A stretch of 64,000 nucleotides of DNA from NCBI GenBank assembly GCA_964409775.1, contig CAYPEI010000015.1:1-64000 (forward strand), written 5' to 3'. The notes beneath the pieces were generated by a model, which was given only the letters and a program-made list of their open reading frames with translations, was not told where the DNA came from and did no database searches. Of the stretch, positions 24,450-33,126 are shown piece after piece. The stretch comes from JAHBXL01 sp964409775. GTDB taxonomy: Bacteria > Planctomycetota > Phycisphaerae > Phycisphaerales > UBA1924. Position numbers and translations under genes: made by a program. Each line of letters opens with the position of its first letter. Position 1 is the first letter of the stretch.

Positions 24450-27029
24450 ATGCGAATGCGAGACTTGCTCCTCACGGTGTTCACACTCCTGTTTGCCCTC
24501 ACGCATGGAATCGCCGCGGCAGGCGCCGCCGAGCCCAAGCCCCTCAAGGTGTTCATCCTCGCCGGGCAGTCCAACATGGTCGGGCAGGGTGTCGTCGATC
24601 TCGCCGGCAAGGACTACAACGACGGCAAAGGGACGCTCGCCGCGCTCATGAGCGACCCGGCGAAGGCCGGCCTCTTCAAGCACCTGAAGGATGCCGACGG
24701 GAAGTGGCGGGTCCGCGACGACGTGTGGGTGCGGTACCAGCCCGAGGATGAGCCGCTGCGCGCAGGGCCGCTGACGTTCGGCTTCACCCGCTACGACGGC
24801 CCGCACCACTTCGGCCCGGAACTCCAGTTCGGCCATGTGATGGGCGATGCCTTCGACAACGAAGTGCTGCTCATCAAGACCGCGTGGGGCGGAAAGAGTC
24901 TGTACGTGGACTTCCGCCCGCCATCGTCCGGCGGCGCGACCGGCCCCTACTACACGCTGATGATCCAGCAGGTGCGCGAGGCCCTCGCGAACTTCAGGCG
25001 AGACTTCCCGCGCTCGAAGGCGGATGGGTACGAGATCGCCGGGTTTGTGTGGTACCAGGGCTGGAACGACGGGTGCGACCCGGAGCACGCCGTCCCGGAG
25101 TATGAGCAGAACCTGGTGAACCTCATCAAGGATGTCCGCAAGGACCTGGGAGTTCCCAATCTCCCCGTCGTGATCGGCGAACTCACCGGGCCATGGGTCG
25201 ATGCGCCCAAGGAGTGGGAGCAACTCCGCAAAGCGCAGGCGGCCGCGGCCGGCCACGCCGAGTTCGCGGGCAACGTGGTCTTCGTTCCCACGCGCGAGTT
25301 CGTTCGAGCGCCGGAGGATTCGCCCAACCCGGGACACGGGCATCACGAGTTCGGCAACGCCGAGACCTACTTCCTCGTCGGCGATGCGCTGGGCAAGGGA
25401 ATGCTGGGCCTGCTCCGCGGCAACGCGGGAGCCCGACCCGCGGCTGCTCCGCCCGCCGCTCCGCCGAAAGAGGGCGAGATGGCCGGATACCTGCTCGTTT
25501 CCACCGAGCGGGTTCCCGAGGAGTTCAACGCCGGGTTCTCGCTCTACGCGGCGGCGTGGCCGCTGCTCGAGCACTACCCCGGGCATCGGTTCCAGACAGG
25601 CCTGTTCGGAACATGGATGCACGCGCAGTACCAGGGCAAGGCCCCGGCCGACCTGTACTCCGACATCGAGGGCGGGCTCGGCTGGTGGCGCGACACGCGG
25701 TTCCCCACCGAGACGCCCAAGTTCATCATGGGCGGAGTGGCGGTGAACTTCAGCGAGATCGCCAACGGCCCGGCGCACGGCCGCGGCACGTGGGATCAGC
25801 CCGCCGGGCTCTACGGCGTGGCCCAACTCAGCCCGTGGCTGCTGTTCCCGATCGACGGCCTGAACGTCAAGCAGGGCACATGCGGCGATCTGTTCGGCTA
25901 CGGCTACCTCCCGCTGCCGCTTGTCAGCGCGAAGGCGACCACCGCAGGGAAGGACATCCCGACCGGCGACAACTGCTGGACGCTGTTTCTCAACACGAAG
26001 AACTTCAAGGGGCCCGTGTGCTTCTTCACGCCCTACTTCTGGTCGCAATCCGCCGTCGTCGATCCCAAGCATGCAGGGCTGTTGCTCGACTCGCGCCCGT
26101 CAGACCCCAACAAGGCGTTCCAGATGGAGACGCAGTACGTGCCCGCCATGATCGGCTCTGACTCCAAGGGCCAGTCATTCGCCCGCGTGGCGCCGACGAT
26201 GTTCCCCGTTGGCTCCGACGGCCGAACGATCGTGCTGCACCGCCTGACGTGCTACACGAAGGCCGCCCTCTGGGACGGGGTGAAGGCCTGGTTCAACGGC
26301 GGCTCGCCCGTCAGCGGCGCGATCAACCCGGACGGGGAGTTCGTGCAGCGCTTCCGTCCCGCGGGCGGCTCCACCTGGCAGATCTACGCAGACCACACGC
26401 CCGATGACAGGAAGACCCAGTTGGATTGGAAGTCGTTTGCGACGCCGATCTCGCCCGATCCCACAACCTACGGCTATCAGTGGAACGATCAGATCGTGGC
26501 AACAGCGGCACACGCGGGGGGCGGGGTGGTGCGCCTGCCCGAGTTCTACCGCCTTCAGAGTGACGGCAAGAGCGCCCGGTGGGTCGCCGCGGCGTCCAGA
26601 GACGTTCCTCCCGAGGCCGGGTTGCATGATCTCAAGTTCGGCCGCCCCGTCGAGGCGCCGCCCGAACCGTACGACACGCCCGACGCGCCGGAGAGCACCT
26701 GGAAGAAACCCGGCCCGGCGGCGGGGCCGTTTACAGCGCACCTCGGCGACGGCAGCGTGGTGACCTACTTCTGGTATCGCTTCGCCGATCAACCCGCGCT
26801 GCTCAACGCCGATCTGACCGCGGAGGAGCGCGAGATCATGCAGGCCCGCGTCGAACGCCTGCACCGGACCTGGACGAAAGATCGCGACTACCTCGCGCCG
26901 CCGACCGTCGGCACGCTCGCGGAACTCGACCCCGCACAGATCGTGCAGCCGCCCAAAGGCCTGGAGATCGGATATGTCCCGATCGCCACGCGCCAGGAAT
27001 CGGCCACAAACCGCGGCGGCGGCAGGTAG
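24450..27029 (+). CDS. SASA/sialate O-acetylesterase-type domain protein, 859 residues
   Basis: Secreted: MRMRDLLLTVFTLLFALTHG is a signal peptide, with GAGAGG upstream of the ATG. Residues about 30-310 form a SASA (DUF303, carbohydrate esterase family 6-like) domain with the nucleophile in VFILAGQSNMVGQG (Ser41), the middle block FVWYQGWNDGCDP and a C-terminal GHGHHEFGN that supplies His. Such enzymes remove acetyl groups from sialic acid or plant and algal polysaccharides. Residues about 345-859 form a large unassigned region rich in Trp, Tyr and Gly (YPGHRFQTGLFGTWMHAQYQ, GGLGWWRDTRFPTETPKF), probably a second beta-rich catalytic or binding domain. Confidence 0.8.
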   Translation: MRMRDLLLTVFTLLFALTHGIAAAGAAEPKPLKVFILAGQSNMVGQGVVDLAGKDYNDGKGTLAALMSDPAKAGLFKHLKDADGKWRVRDDVWVRYQPEDEPLRAGPLTFGFTRYDGPHHFGPELQFGHVMGDAFDNEVLLIKTAWGGKSLYVDFRPPSSGGATGPYYTLMIQQVREALANFRRDFPRSKADGYEIAGFVWYQGWNDGCDPEHAVPEYEQNLVNLIKDVRKDLGVPNLPVVIGELTGPWVDAPKEWEQLRKAQAAAAGHAEFAGNVVFVPTREFVRAPEDSPNPGHGHHEFGNAETYFLVGDALGKGMLGLLRGNAGARPAAAPPAAPPKEGEMAGYLLVSTERVPEEFNAGFSLYAAAWPLLEHYPGHRFQTGLFGTWMHAQYQGKAPADLYSDIEGGLGWWRDTRFPTETPKFIMGGVAVNFSEIANGPAHGRGTWDQPAGLYGVAQLSPWLLFPIDGLNVKQGTCGDLFGYGYLPLPLVSAKATTAGKDIPTGDNCWTLFLNTKNFKGPVCFFTPYFWSQSAVVDPKHAGLLLDSRPSDPNKAFQMETQYVPAMIGSDSKGQSFARVAPTMFPVGSDGRTIVLHRLTCYTKAALWDGVKAWFNGGSPVSGAINPDGEFVQRFRPAGGSTWQIYADHTPDDRKTQLDWKSFATPISPDPTTYGYQWNDQIVATAAHAGGGVVRLPEFYRLQSDGKSARWVAAASRDVPPEAGLHDLKFGRPVEAPPEPYDTPDAPESTWKKPGPAAGPFTAHLGDGSVVTYFWYRFADQPALLNADLTAEEREIMQARVERLHRTWTKDRDYLAPPTVGTLAELDPAQIVQPPKGLEIGYVPIATRQESATNRGGGR

Positions 27030-27186
27030 CAGACCAAGTGCCCGACTCACACCGCCCCGCGCCGCGTGAACTGGCCTCGCCCCTGGCCTTCAAGCAGGAA
27101 GGCCGCTCTCCGCCGCCTGCCGCCGCGGTCTGGCATCGGCGAGGGCACTCATTGGCGCGACTCTCGCGAGCCTGTACCATGGGCGC

Positions 27187-27669
27187 ATGCCCCAGATCAC
27201 GACCTTTCTGACGTTCAACGACAAGGCCGAGGAAGCGGCACGCTTCTACACCTCGATCTTCCCCAACTCGAAAATCACGCGCATCGCGCGCTACCCCGAC
27301 TTCGGGCCAAACTCGCCGTTCAAGACCGGCGGCGTGATGACCGTCGAGTTCACGCTCGACGGCCGCGCGTTCACCGCCCTCAACGGCGGGCCGCAGTTTG
27401 CGTTCAGTCAGGGCATCTCCATCGCCGTTCTCTGCGATACGCAGGCGCAGGTGGATGAATACTGGAACAAGTTCGTCGCGGCCGGCGGAACGCCCGTTGC
27501 CTGCGGCTGGATCACCGACCACTTCGGCGTGTCCTGGCAGATCGACCCCAAACTGCTGATCGACATGATCAGCGACCCCGACCCCGTCAAGGCACGCAAG
27601 GCCATGCAGGCGATGATGACGATGGTCAAGATCGACACCGAACAACTCAAGCGCGCTGTTGCAGGCTGA
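27187..27669 (+). CDS. VOC-superfamily protein, PhnB / 3-demethylubiquinone methyltransferase-like
   Basis: The 160-residue protein has the PF06983-type fold signature: ITTFLTFNDKAEEAARFYTSIFPNSKI at the start, FTALNGGPQFAFSQGISIAV in the middle, and TPVACGWITDHFGVSWQIDPKLL at the end. Despite the historic name, these glyoxalase-fold proteins are of mostly unknown function. It stands alone between the esterase and the fluoride-riboswitch promoter. Confidence 0.85.
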   Translation: MPQITTFLTFNDKAEEAARFYTSIFPNSKITRIARYPDFGPNSPFKTGGVMTVEFTLDGRAFTALNGGPQFAFSQGISIAVLCDTQAQVDEYWNKFVAAGGTPVACGWITDHFGVSWQIDPKLLIDMISDPDPVKARKAMQAMMTMVKIDTEQLKRAVAG

Positions 27670-27715
27670 ACCGCCCGCCGTTCTCGGGCCTGATGGATCG
27701 GCCGTTCAACCCGCT

Positions 27716-27744
27716 TTGACGGACCGCCGATGTACGCGTACCGT
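27716..27744 (+). promoter_or_regulatory. Putative sigma-70 promoter of the fluoride locus
   Basis: TTGACG (27716-27721) and TACCGT (27739-27744) are separated by exactly 17 bases. The -35 box matches 5 of 6 consensus bases. The expected start point, about 27750, coincides with the 5' edge of the fluoride aptamer, which supports the call even though the -10 box is weak. Confidence 0.5.
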
Positions 27745-27748
27745 TGAC

Positions 27749-27826
27749 TCGGCGATGGAGTCCGCCCTGAACCGCCGGCGCGCGAGAGCAACCGCGTGAT
27801 CCGAACCCCGGCTGATGGCTCCTACC
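27749..27826 (+). promoter_or_regulatory. Fluoride riboswitch (crcB motif) aptamer
   Basis: The conserved elements occur in order: GGCGATGGAGTCCGCC (27751-27766), then AACCGCC, then GGCTGATGGCTCCTAC (27810-27825). GGCG (27751-27754) pairs with CGCC (27763-27766). The loop GGAGTC (27757-27762) can form the diagnostic pseudoknot with GGCTCC (27817-27822). GCCGG (27774-27778) pairs with CCGGC (27808-27812) to close the second helix. Fluoride held by Mg2+ ions stabilises this fold in characterised examples. The gene it controls encodes a CLC of the fluoride-specific type, which fits. Confidence 0.88.
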
Positions 27827-27874
27827 TCCCGCACCCCGCCCGCTCGCAGGCGGGTGCTTTCGGCTGGTAGGAGC
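27818..27874 (+). promoter_or_regulatory. Riboswitch expression platform that can hide the ribosome binding site
   Basis: GCTCCTACC (27818-27826) is the exact complement of GGTAGGAGC (27866-27874), which contains the AGGAG ribosome binding site 5 bases before the TTG start at 27879. The first of these is also the 3' strand of the aptamer pseudoknot, so fluoride-bound aptamer and hidden ribosome binding site are mutually exclusive. Between them, GCACCCCGCC (27831-27840) pairs with GGCGGGTGC (27849-27857) and is followed by TTT, so some transcriptional termination is also possible. Control of translation by ribosome binding site release is the simpler reading. Confidence 0.7.
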
Positions 27875-27878
27875 AACC

Positions 27879-29864
27879 TTGGGCCCATCGCAACCCCCCT
27901 TCCAACCCCAGACCCCGCAGCCTCTCGCACAGGCCCCGTCGTGGCGTGACCGCATCGGTTCGCTCAAGCCGACGTGGCTCGCGGGCGATTCCCTGCTGGC
28001 CGATCTGCCCGACCTGCTTCGCTACATCGTCAAGTGGGCGCTGCTGGTGGCGCCGGTCGGGCTGGCCGTCGGCACCGCGTGCGCGGCATTCCTCTGGTCG
28101 CTGGAGAAGGTCACCACGCTGCGGTGGGAGCAGCCATGGCTCCTGTACCTGCTGCCGGTCGCCGGCGTGCTGGTCGGGCTGCTCTACCACTGGCTCGGCA
28201 GGAGTGTCGAGAGCGGGAGCAACCTGATCGTCGATGAGATCCACGAGCCCGGGGGCGGCGTGCCCGCGCGAATCGTGCCGCTCGTGTTCATCGGGACCAT
28301 CGTCACGCACATCTGCGGCGGCTCGGCGGGCCGGGAGGGAACCGCTGTGCAGATGGGCGGCGGGATCGCCAGCGCATTCGCCCGGGTGCTCCGATTCCTC
28401 ACCCCCGCCGACACTCGCACGCTCCTCATGACCGGTGTCGCCGGCGGCTTCGGCGGCGTCTTCGGCACTCCATTGGCCGGAACCGTCTTCGCCATGGAAG
28501 TGATCGCGATCGGACGCATGAGTTACGAAGCCATCCTCCCGTGCCTGATCGCGGCCGTGGTCGCCGACTGGACCTGCGGCGCATGGGGAGTCGGGCACAC
28601 CCCCTATCACATCGCGGCCTTCGGGGGCGCCAACGCCGTCCACCTCGATTGGCTCCTCCTGGCGAAAGTCGCGCTGGCCGGCGCCGCATTCGGGCTCGCG
28701 GCGAGGTTCTTCGCCGAACTGGCACATGGTGTGCAGCACGCCTTCAAGCGATTCGTGGCGATCCCGTATCTACGGCCCGCGCTCGGCGGCATCGGTGTCA
28801 TCGGTCTGGCGTGGATGTTTGGGAATGACGCTCTCGGCATCGGCGTCACGCACCCCGATGCGGGCGTGGTCACGATCGTTTCCTCGTTCCGCGAGGGTGG
28901 GTCTCACACCTGGAGTTGGCTGCTGAAGATCGTCTTCACCGTGATGACGATCTCCAGCGGATTCAAGGGCGGCGAGGTCACCCCGCTTTTCTACATCGGA
29001 GGCACGCTCGGCAACGTGCTGGCGCGCCCGCTGCACGCCCCCACGGACCTGTTCGCCGGCCTCGGCTTTGTGGCGGTGTTTGCCGCCGCGGCGAACACTC
29101 CCCTCGCCTGCACAATCATGGCGGTGGAACTGTTCGGAGTCGGGATCGGCCCGCACATCCTCTACTTCGCCGTGGCGTGCTTTGTCGCCTACTTCTTCGG
29201 CGGGCACGCGGGGATCTACCTCTCGCAGCGCATCGCCACACCCAAACTCCACAATCACGATGTCCCGCCGCCGGCGGATCTCTCGCTCCGCACCACCAGG
29301 GCGCTCCGCGAGCCGCGCCAGGCCCGAACCGCGTACACGCAGAACGGGGTCTCCGGCACAGCACCGGGCGCGTCCTTGCTTCACCCCGATCAACTCGATA
29401 CTGGAGTTCACAGCATGAAGATCCAACGCCAGCACAAGGTCGTCGGCCGCGAGGTCGGCCAACTGCTCATCTATCTCAACGCCTCCATCAAGGGGCGCTC
29501 GCATACCGGATGGCGGAAACTGCTCGGGTGGACGCCGCTCTACCGCGAACTGATCGCCGCGGCCAAGGCCGACGGCATCCTGCACGCCACCGCGCAGAAC
29601 ACCTTCCATGGCTACAGCGGCAAGCAGGCCATCCAGTCCCACAACCTCGAGACAAGCAACCCGCGCCTCACGCTCTGCGTGGAACTCGTGGACACCCGCG
29701 CGAAACTCGAGGCGTTCGTGAAGCGGCACGGCGACCTGCTCAAGGACCGCGTGATGGTGTACAAGCACGTCGAGCACTGGAACCTGCACGATCACACGCT
29801 TGAAGAGCAGGACGCGACCCCCGAAGAACTCGACGAGAGCACGCAAGCCGGTGACAGGGTCTGA
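27879..29864 (+). CDS. CLC-F type fluoride/proton antiporter fused to DUF190 domain
   Basis: 661 residues from a TTG start placed by the AGGAG at 27869-27873. Residues about 45-455 are a CLC channel/transporter core. Instead of the chloride-type GSGIP it has SGSNLIVDEIHE (about 112) and GREGTAVQMGG (about 151), features of the fluoride-selective CLC-F clade; the Glu of GREG is the gating glutamate. After a linker of about 50 residues, residues 513-640 match DUF190 (PII-like fold), a domain otherwise found beside the fluoride channel CrcB. An ATG at 29415 (MKIQRQHKVVG), 8 bases after GGAG, could also give the DUF190 part on its own. It exports fluoride from the cytosol and is controlled by the fluoride riboswitch upstream. 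Confidence 0.88.
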   Translation: MGPSQPPFQPQTPQPLAQAPSWRDRIGSLKPTWLAGDSLLADLPDLLRYIVKWALLVAPVGLAVGTACAAFLWSLEKVTTLRWEQPWLLYLLPVAGVLVGLLYHWLGRSVESGSNLIVDEIHEPGGGVPARIVPLVFIGTIVTHICGGSAGREGTAVQMGGGIASAFARVLRFLTPADTRTLLMTGVAGGFGGVFGTPLAGTVFAMEVIAIGRMSYEAILPCLIAAVVADWTCGAWGVGHTPYHIAAFGGANAVHLDWLLLAKVALAGAAFGLAARFFAELAHGVQHAFKRFVAIPYLRPALGGIGVIGLAWMFGNDALGIGVTHPDAGVVTIVSSFREGGSHTWSWLLKIVFTVMTISSGFKGGEVTPLFYIGGTLGNVLARPLHAPTDLFAGLGFVAVFAAAANTPLACTIMAVELFGVGIGPHILYFAVACFVAYFFGGHAGIYLSQRIATPKLHNHDVPPPADLSLRTTRALREPRQARTAYTQNGVSGTAPGASLLHPDQLDTGVHSMKIQRQHKVVGREVGQLLIYLNASIKGRSHTGWRKLLGWTPLYRELIAAAKADGILHATAQNTFHGYSGKQAIQSHNLETSNPRLTLCVELVDTRAKLEAFVKRHGDLLKDRVMVYKHVEHWNLHDHTLEEQDATPEELDESTQAGDRV

Positions 29865-29870
29865 TGCGCG

Positions 29871-31562
29871 ATGCCACCCGGTGACGTGCATCCCGCCGCT
29901 TTGCACAGGATCGAAGACCTGAAGCGACTCGCCGAGCGGTTTCACATCGGCTCGCTGCTGCCGTCCCTCGCCGCATGCTCCGCGCTCGCCGGAGCCGACG
30001 CGCCGCTCGATGTCGCCGTCCTCGGCCAGTTCAAGAGCGGCAAGTCTTCGCTCCTCAACGCGCTGGTCGGCGAAGGTGCCGCGACCACCAGCACCGGCCT
30101 GCTGCCCGTGGGGGTGCTGCCCGTCACGGCGGTTGTCACTCGGCTCAAGGGAGGCGAATCGCTCCACGCAACCATCACGCGTCTGGATGGGTCCGTCATT
30201 CCGGTGCCCGTCGCCGCCATCGGCGAGTACGTGTCGGAGACCGGCAACCCGGACAACATCAAGGGCGTCGCGGCCGTCGACATCGTCACGCCCGCGCTGA
30301 CGGGCCTCGCGGGTCTGCGCCTCGTGGACACGCCGGGCCTCGGCAGCGTCCACGCGCACAACACCCAAGCCACGATGGACTGGCTGCCCGGCGTCGCCCT
30401 CGCGCTGGTCGCCATCAGCGTCGAGCGGCCCCTGTCGGAAGAGGACAAGCGGCTGATCGAGAAGTTGCGGCCGCTTGCATCGCGCGTCGTCATTGTCCTG
30501 ACCAAGGCCGACCTCCTCACCGCGCCGGAACTGGCGCAGGTGCGTGCATTTGTCGAAAAGGAAGTCCGTGAAGCGCTGGTCTTGCCCTCCGGCACAGATC
30601 CGGCGATCTTGCCATTCTCCGTCCGCGCCGATTGTGAGAGACACATCGCGGCACTGCGAGAGGGAGTGCTGGCACCCATCGCACGCAACGCCTCAGCCGA
30701 GCGGGCCGCCGCCCTGAAACACAAACTCACGCACCTGACGCAAGCGGCCCGAGAATACCTGCTGGTCGCCCTCAATGCCGCGCAGAAGGTCGGACAGGAT
30801 CGCAGCGCCCTGCTCGCGGCCATAATCGACGAGTCAGTGAAAGAACCGGTCATCGCCCGAGAACTCTCGGAAGCCGCGCAGAGCGTGATCGCCGCGGCTC
30901 GTCCGGCGTTCGAGCAGGCGCTGTATCCGCATCGCGATGCCGTCGAGGCCTGCGTCACCGCTTCGCTTTCCGAGATGAAGACCTGGCGCGGCCACCTGGG
31001 CAGGCAGTCCGACCGCTTCCACGAGTTCTTGCGAGAACGAATGACCGCGGAACTCTCGGCCCTTGAGAGAGATGCCGCCCCTGTCGCCAGGAGACTGCTC
31101 GACGAGGCCGAACTGCGCTTCCGGCGCATCGCGGAGGCGTTCCGCGACCGGCTGAGCCGCAATGTGAACTCCTCGCTGGGTGTCTCGCTCTCGCCCGTGG
31201 CGTGGGAGCCGCCGCGCGCGAAAGTCGTCGCCCCGCCGGTAGCGATCGAGCAGACGTTCATGACCCACTGGGACCTGTTCTGGTGGCTGCTGCCCATGCC
31301 TTTGATCGGAGGGCTCTTCCGCAGGCACTGCCGCGGCAGGGTGCCGTGGGAAGTGTGGATCAACATGAACCGCCTCGCAGGCGGTTGGTTCGTCGCGACG
31401 GCCGATGCGATCGAGGCCGTGCAGACGCAGGTCGCCGCGTGGGTCCGCGCCGAGTTGGCGACGCTGACCGCGATGCTCTCAAAGTCGAGCGACGAAGCGG
31501 CGGAGATCCGTTCGGCGCTGGCGAGTCTGGATGCGATGGCCGATGGCACGAACAAAGGGTGA
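29871..31562 (+). CDS. Dynamin-like large GTPase
   Basis: 563 residues. The GTPase domain has G1 GQFKSGKSSLLNAL at about 52-65, G3 DTPGLGS at about 153-159 and G4 TKAD at about 206. A long helical region (about 235-455) resembles dynamin stalk helices. A hydrophobic segment (HWDLFWWLLPMPLIGGLF, about 463-480) could insert into membrane, as in bacterial dynamin-like proteins that remodel or protect membranes. Its ATG is 6 bases after the antiporter stop and its stop is 2 bases before the MFS start, so the three genes should be co-transcribed from the fluoride-responsive promoter. Confidence 0.8.
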   Translation: MPPGDVHPAALHRIEDLKRLAERFHIGSLLPSLAACSALAGADAPLDVAVLGQFKSGKSSLLNALVGEGAATTSTGLLPVGVLPVTAVVTRLKGGESLHATITRLDGSVIPVPVAAIGEYVSETGNPDNIKGVAAVDIVTPALTGLAGLRLVDTPGLGSVHAHNTQATMDWLPGVALALVAISVERPLSEEDKRLIEKLRPLASRVVIVLTKADLLTAPELAQVRAFVEKEVREALVLPSGTDPAILPFSVRADCERHIAALREGVLAPIARNASAERAAALKHKLTHLTQAAREYLLVALNAAQKVGQDRSALLAAIIDESVKEPVIARELSEAAQSVIAAARPAFEQALYPHRDAVEACVTASLSEMKTWRGHLGRQSDRFHEFLRERMTAELSALERDAAPVARRLLDEAELRFRRIAEAFRDRLSRNVNSSLGVSLSPVAWEPPRAKVVAPPVAIEQTFMTHWDLFWWLLPMPLIGGLFRRHCRGRVPWEVWINMNRLAGGWFVATADAIEAVQTQVAAWVRAELATLTAMLSKSSDEAAEIRSALASLDAMADGTNKG

Positions 31563-31564
31563 GA

Positions 31565-32848
31565 ATGAACACGAACATGCCCAACCCAAACTCCACCAAC
31601 CCGCGCAAGGGGTGGATCAATCGCACCATCATCGGCATCTCGCTGGCGACCTGCTTCTCCGACTTCAGCCATGAGATGGTCACCGCGGTGCTCCCCCTCT
31701 ACCTCGCCAAGGTCGGGCTTGGTGCGGCCGCGCTGGGCGTGATCGAGGGCGTGGCCGACTTCCTCGTGAGCATGTCCAAACTCGCCGGCGGGTACGCCGG
31801 GCACCGCATCCAACACAAGAAGCCCATCGCCGCCGCGGCGTATCTGATCACCGCGCTGGGAACCAGCGCCATCGCGCTCGCCACCACCGTCCCCATGGTG
31901 CTGGCGATGCGGTCGATCGCGTGGATCGCACGCGGATTCCGCGGGCCGCTGCGGGATTACCTGCTGGGCGACGCGGTCGAGGCGACACACTACGGTCGAG
32001 CGTACGGGCTGGAGCGGGCGGCGGACATGATCGGCGCTGTCGCCGGGCCGCTCACCGCGACCCTGCTGGTGTACGTGGGTATCCAGTTCCAGTCGATCAT
32101 CCTGATCGCGCTGGCCCCGGGCGTTCTGGCCGCGGCGTCGATGTTCTTCCTCGCCCGCGAAAAGAATGCGGAGGCCGGCCTCACACCGCCCGGCGGCGAT
32201 GCAAAGCCCGTCAGGCACCGCTTCCCCCTCGTGTTCTGGATGTTCCTCGTGGGCGTCCTGCTCTTCGGCCTGGGCGACTTCTCACGGACGTTTCTGATCC
32301 TGATCGCGGCCGGAGGTCTGAAAGAAGACGACGGCCATCTCGCCGCGAGCGTGGGCCACGGCGGCGGCGTGCTCTCGGTCGCCGTGCTGCTCTACGCGAT
32401 GCACAACCTCATCAGCGCACTCGCGGCGTTTCCCGCTGGGCACCTTGGCGACCGGTTCGGCAAGCGCCGCATCCTCGTTGCCGGCTACGCGATCGGCGTG
32501 GGCACCAACCTCCTGCTGGCGTTCTCCGGCGGGTCGCTCCCGGTCATCATCGGTGCGATCGCCCTGTCGGGCATCTACATCGCGATCGAAGAGACGCTCG
32601 AGAAGGCCACGGTGGCGCAGATCCTCCCGCGAGAACTCAAGAGCCTCGGCTTCGGCATCCTCGCCTGCGCAAATGCCGTCGGCGACATGGCATCCAGCGT
32701 CTATGTCGGAACGCTCATGGCCGCCGGCAGGAACACCCTTGCATTCAGCATCGCGGCGGGGTTCGGCGCTCTGGGAGTGGCCTGGATGCTCGTGATCGCG
32801 AGACTCCGCCTCCCCGCGGCCGCGAGTCCTCATCCACCAGGTGCGTGA
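31565..32848 (+). CDS. Major facilitator superfamily transporter
   Basis: 427 residues, 12 predicted helices. The ATG at 31565 follows AGGGTGAG and lies 2 bases after the GTPase stop. MFS hallmarks include the loop 2-3 motif YAGHRIQHKKP, RSIAWIARGFRGPLRDYLLGD and the second-half repeat GHLGDRFGKRRILVAGY (the classic GxxxDRxGRR motif). The substrate is unknown. As the last gene of the riboswitch-led unit it may serve in fluoride or related anion stress, but that rests only on position. Confidence 0.85.
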   Translation: MNTNMPNPNSTNPRKGWINRTIIGISLATCFSDFSHEMVTAVLPLYLAKVGLGAAALGVIEGVADFLVSMSKLAGGYAGHRIQHKKPIAAAAYLITALGTSAIALATTVPMVLAMRSIAWIARGFRGPLRDYLLGDAVEATHYGRAYGLERAADMIGAVAGPLTATLLVYVGIQFQSIILIALAPGVLAAASMFFLAREKNAEAGLTPPGGDAKPVRHRFPLVFWMFLVGVLLFGLGDFSRTFLILIAAGGLKEDDGHLAASVGHGGGVLSVAVLLYAMHNLISALAAFPAGHLGDRFGKRRILVAGYAIGVGTNLLLAFSGGSLPVIIGAIALSGIYIAIEETLEKATVAQILPRELKSLGFGILACANAVGDMASSVYVGTLMAAGRNTLAFSIAAGFGALGVAWMLVIARLRLPAAASPHPPGA

Positions 32849-32905
32849 ACTCGGCACGTGACCGATCCCGCGTGGATGCGCCGCAACTCCACTGTTCCCA
32901 ACGAG

Positions 32906-32937
32906 AAAGCCCTCCGATGTGCTCATCGAAGGGCTTT
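32906..32937. terminator. Strong hairpin after the MFS gene
   Basis: AAAGCCCT (32906-32913) pairs with AGGGCTTT (32930-32937), and inside it CGATG (32915-32919) pairs with CATCG (32924-32928) around a TGCT loop: 13 pairs with one C-A mismatch. It lies 57 bases after the MFS stop and faces the convergent DinB gene. A flanking T-tract exists only as the TTT of the stem. The rest of the interval 32849-33126 shows nothing. Confidence 0.55.
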
Positions 32938-33126
32938 GCGCTCAAGCAAGTCGGGATGGCGGGACGCCAATCGAACACGCCGTGGAGGGCGTGCGGGTGT
33001 GGGCGACCCAACTCCGGCGCCATCGCAACCCACTTCTACTACAGTCTGCCCGCTGAAATCAGCCTGTTCACGTCGTCTTCGTATGAGACCTTCTCGTTCG
33101 TCAGCCCACCCCCCACCCCCAACCCG

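Noticed and set aside
24420..26072. 550-codon minus-strand frame over the SASA esterase
   Set aside because: Antisense shadow with no start context and no domain.
29942..32218. 758-codon minus-strand frame over the dynamin-like and MFS genes
   Set aside because: It crosses two well-supported genes on the other strand and is Ser/Ala/Arg-biased low-information sequence.
32938..33030. tRNA-like text (GGGATGGCGGGA) after the MFS terminator
   Set aside because: No cloverleaf can be folded around it; the real tRNA with similar text is at 34870-34943.
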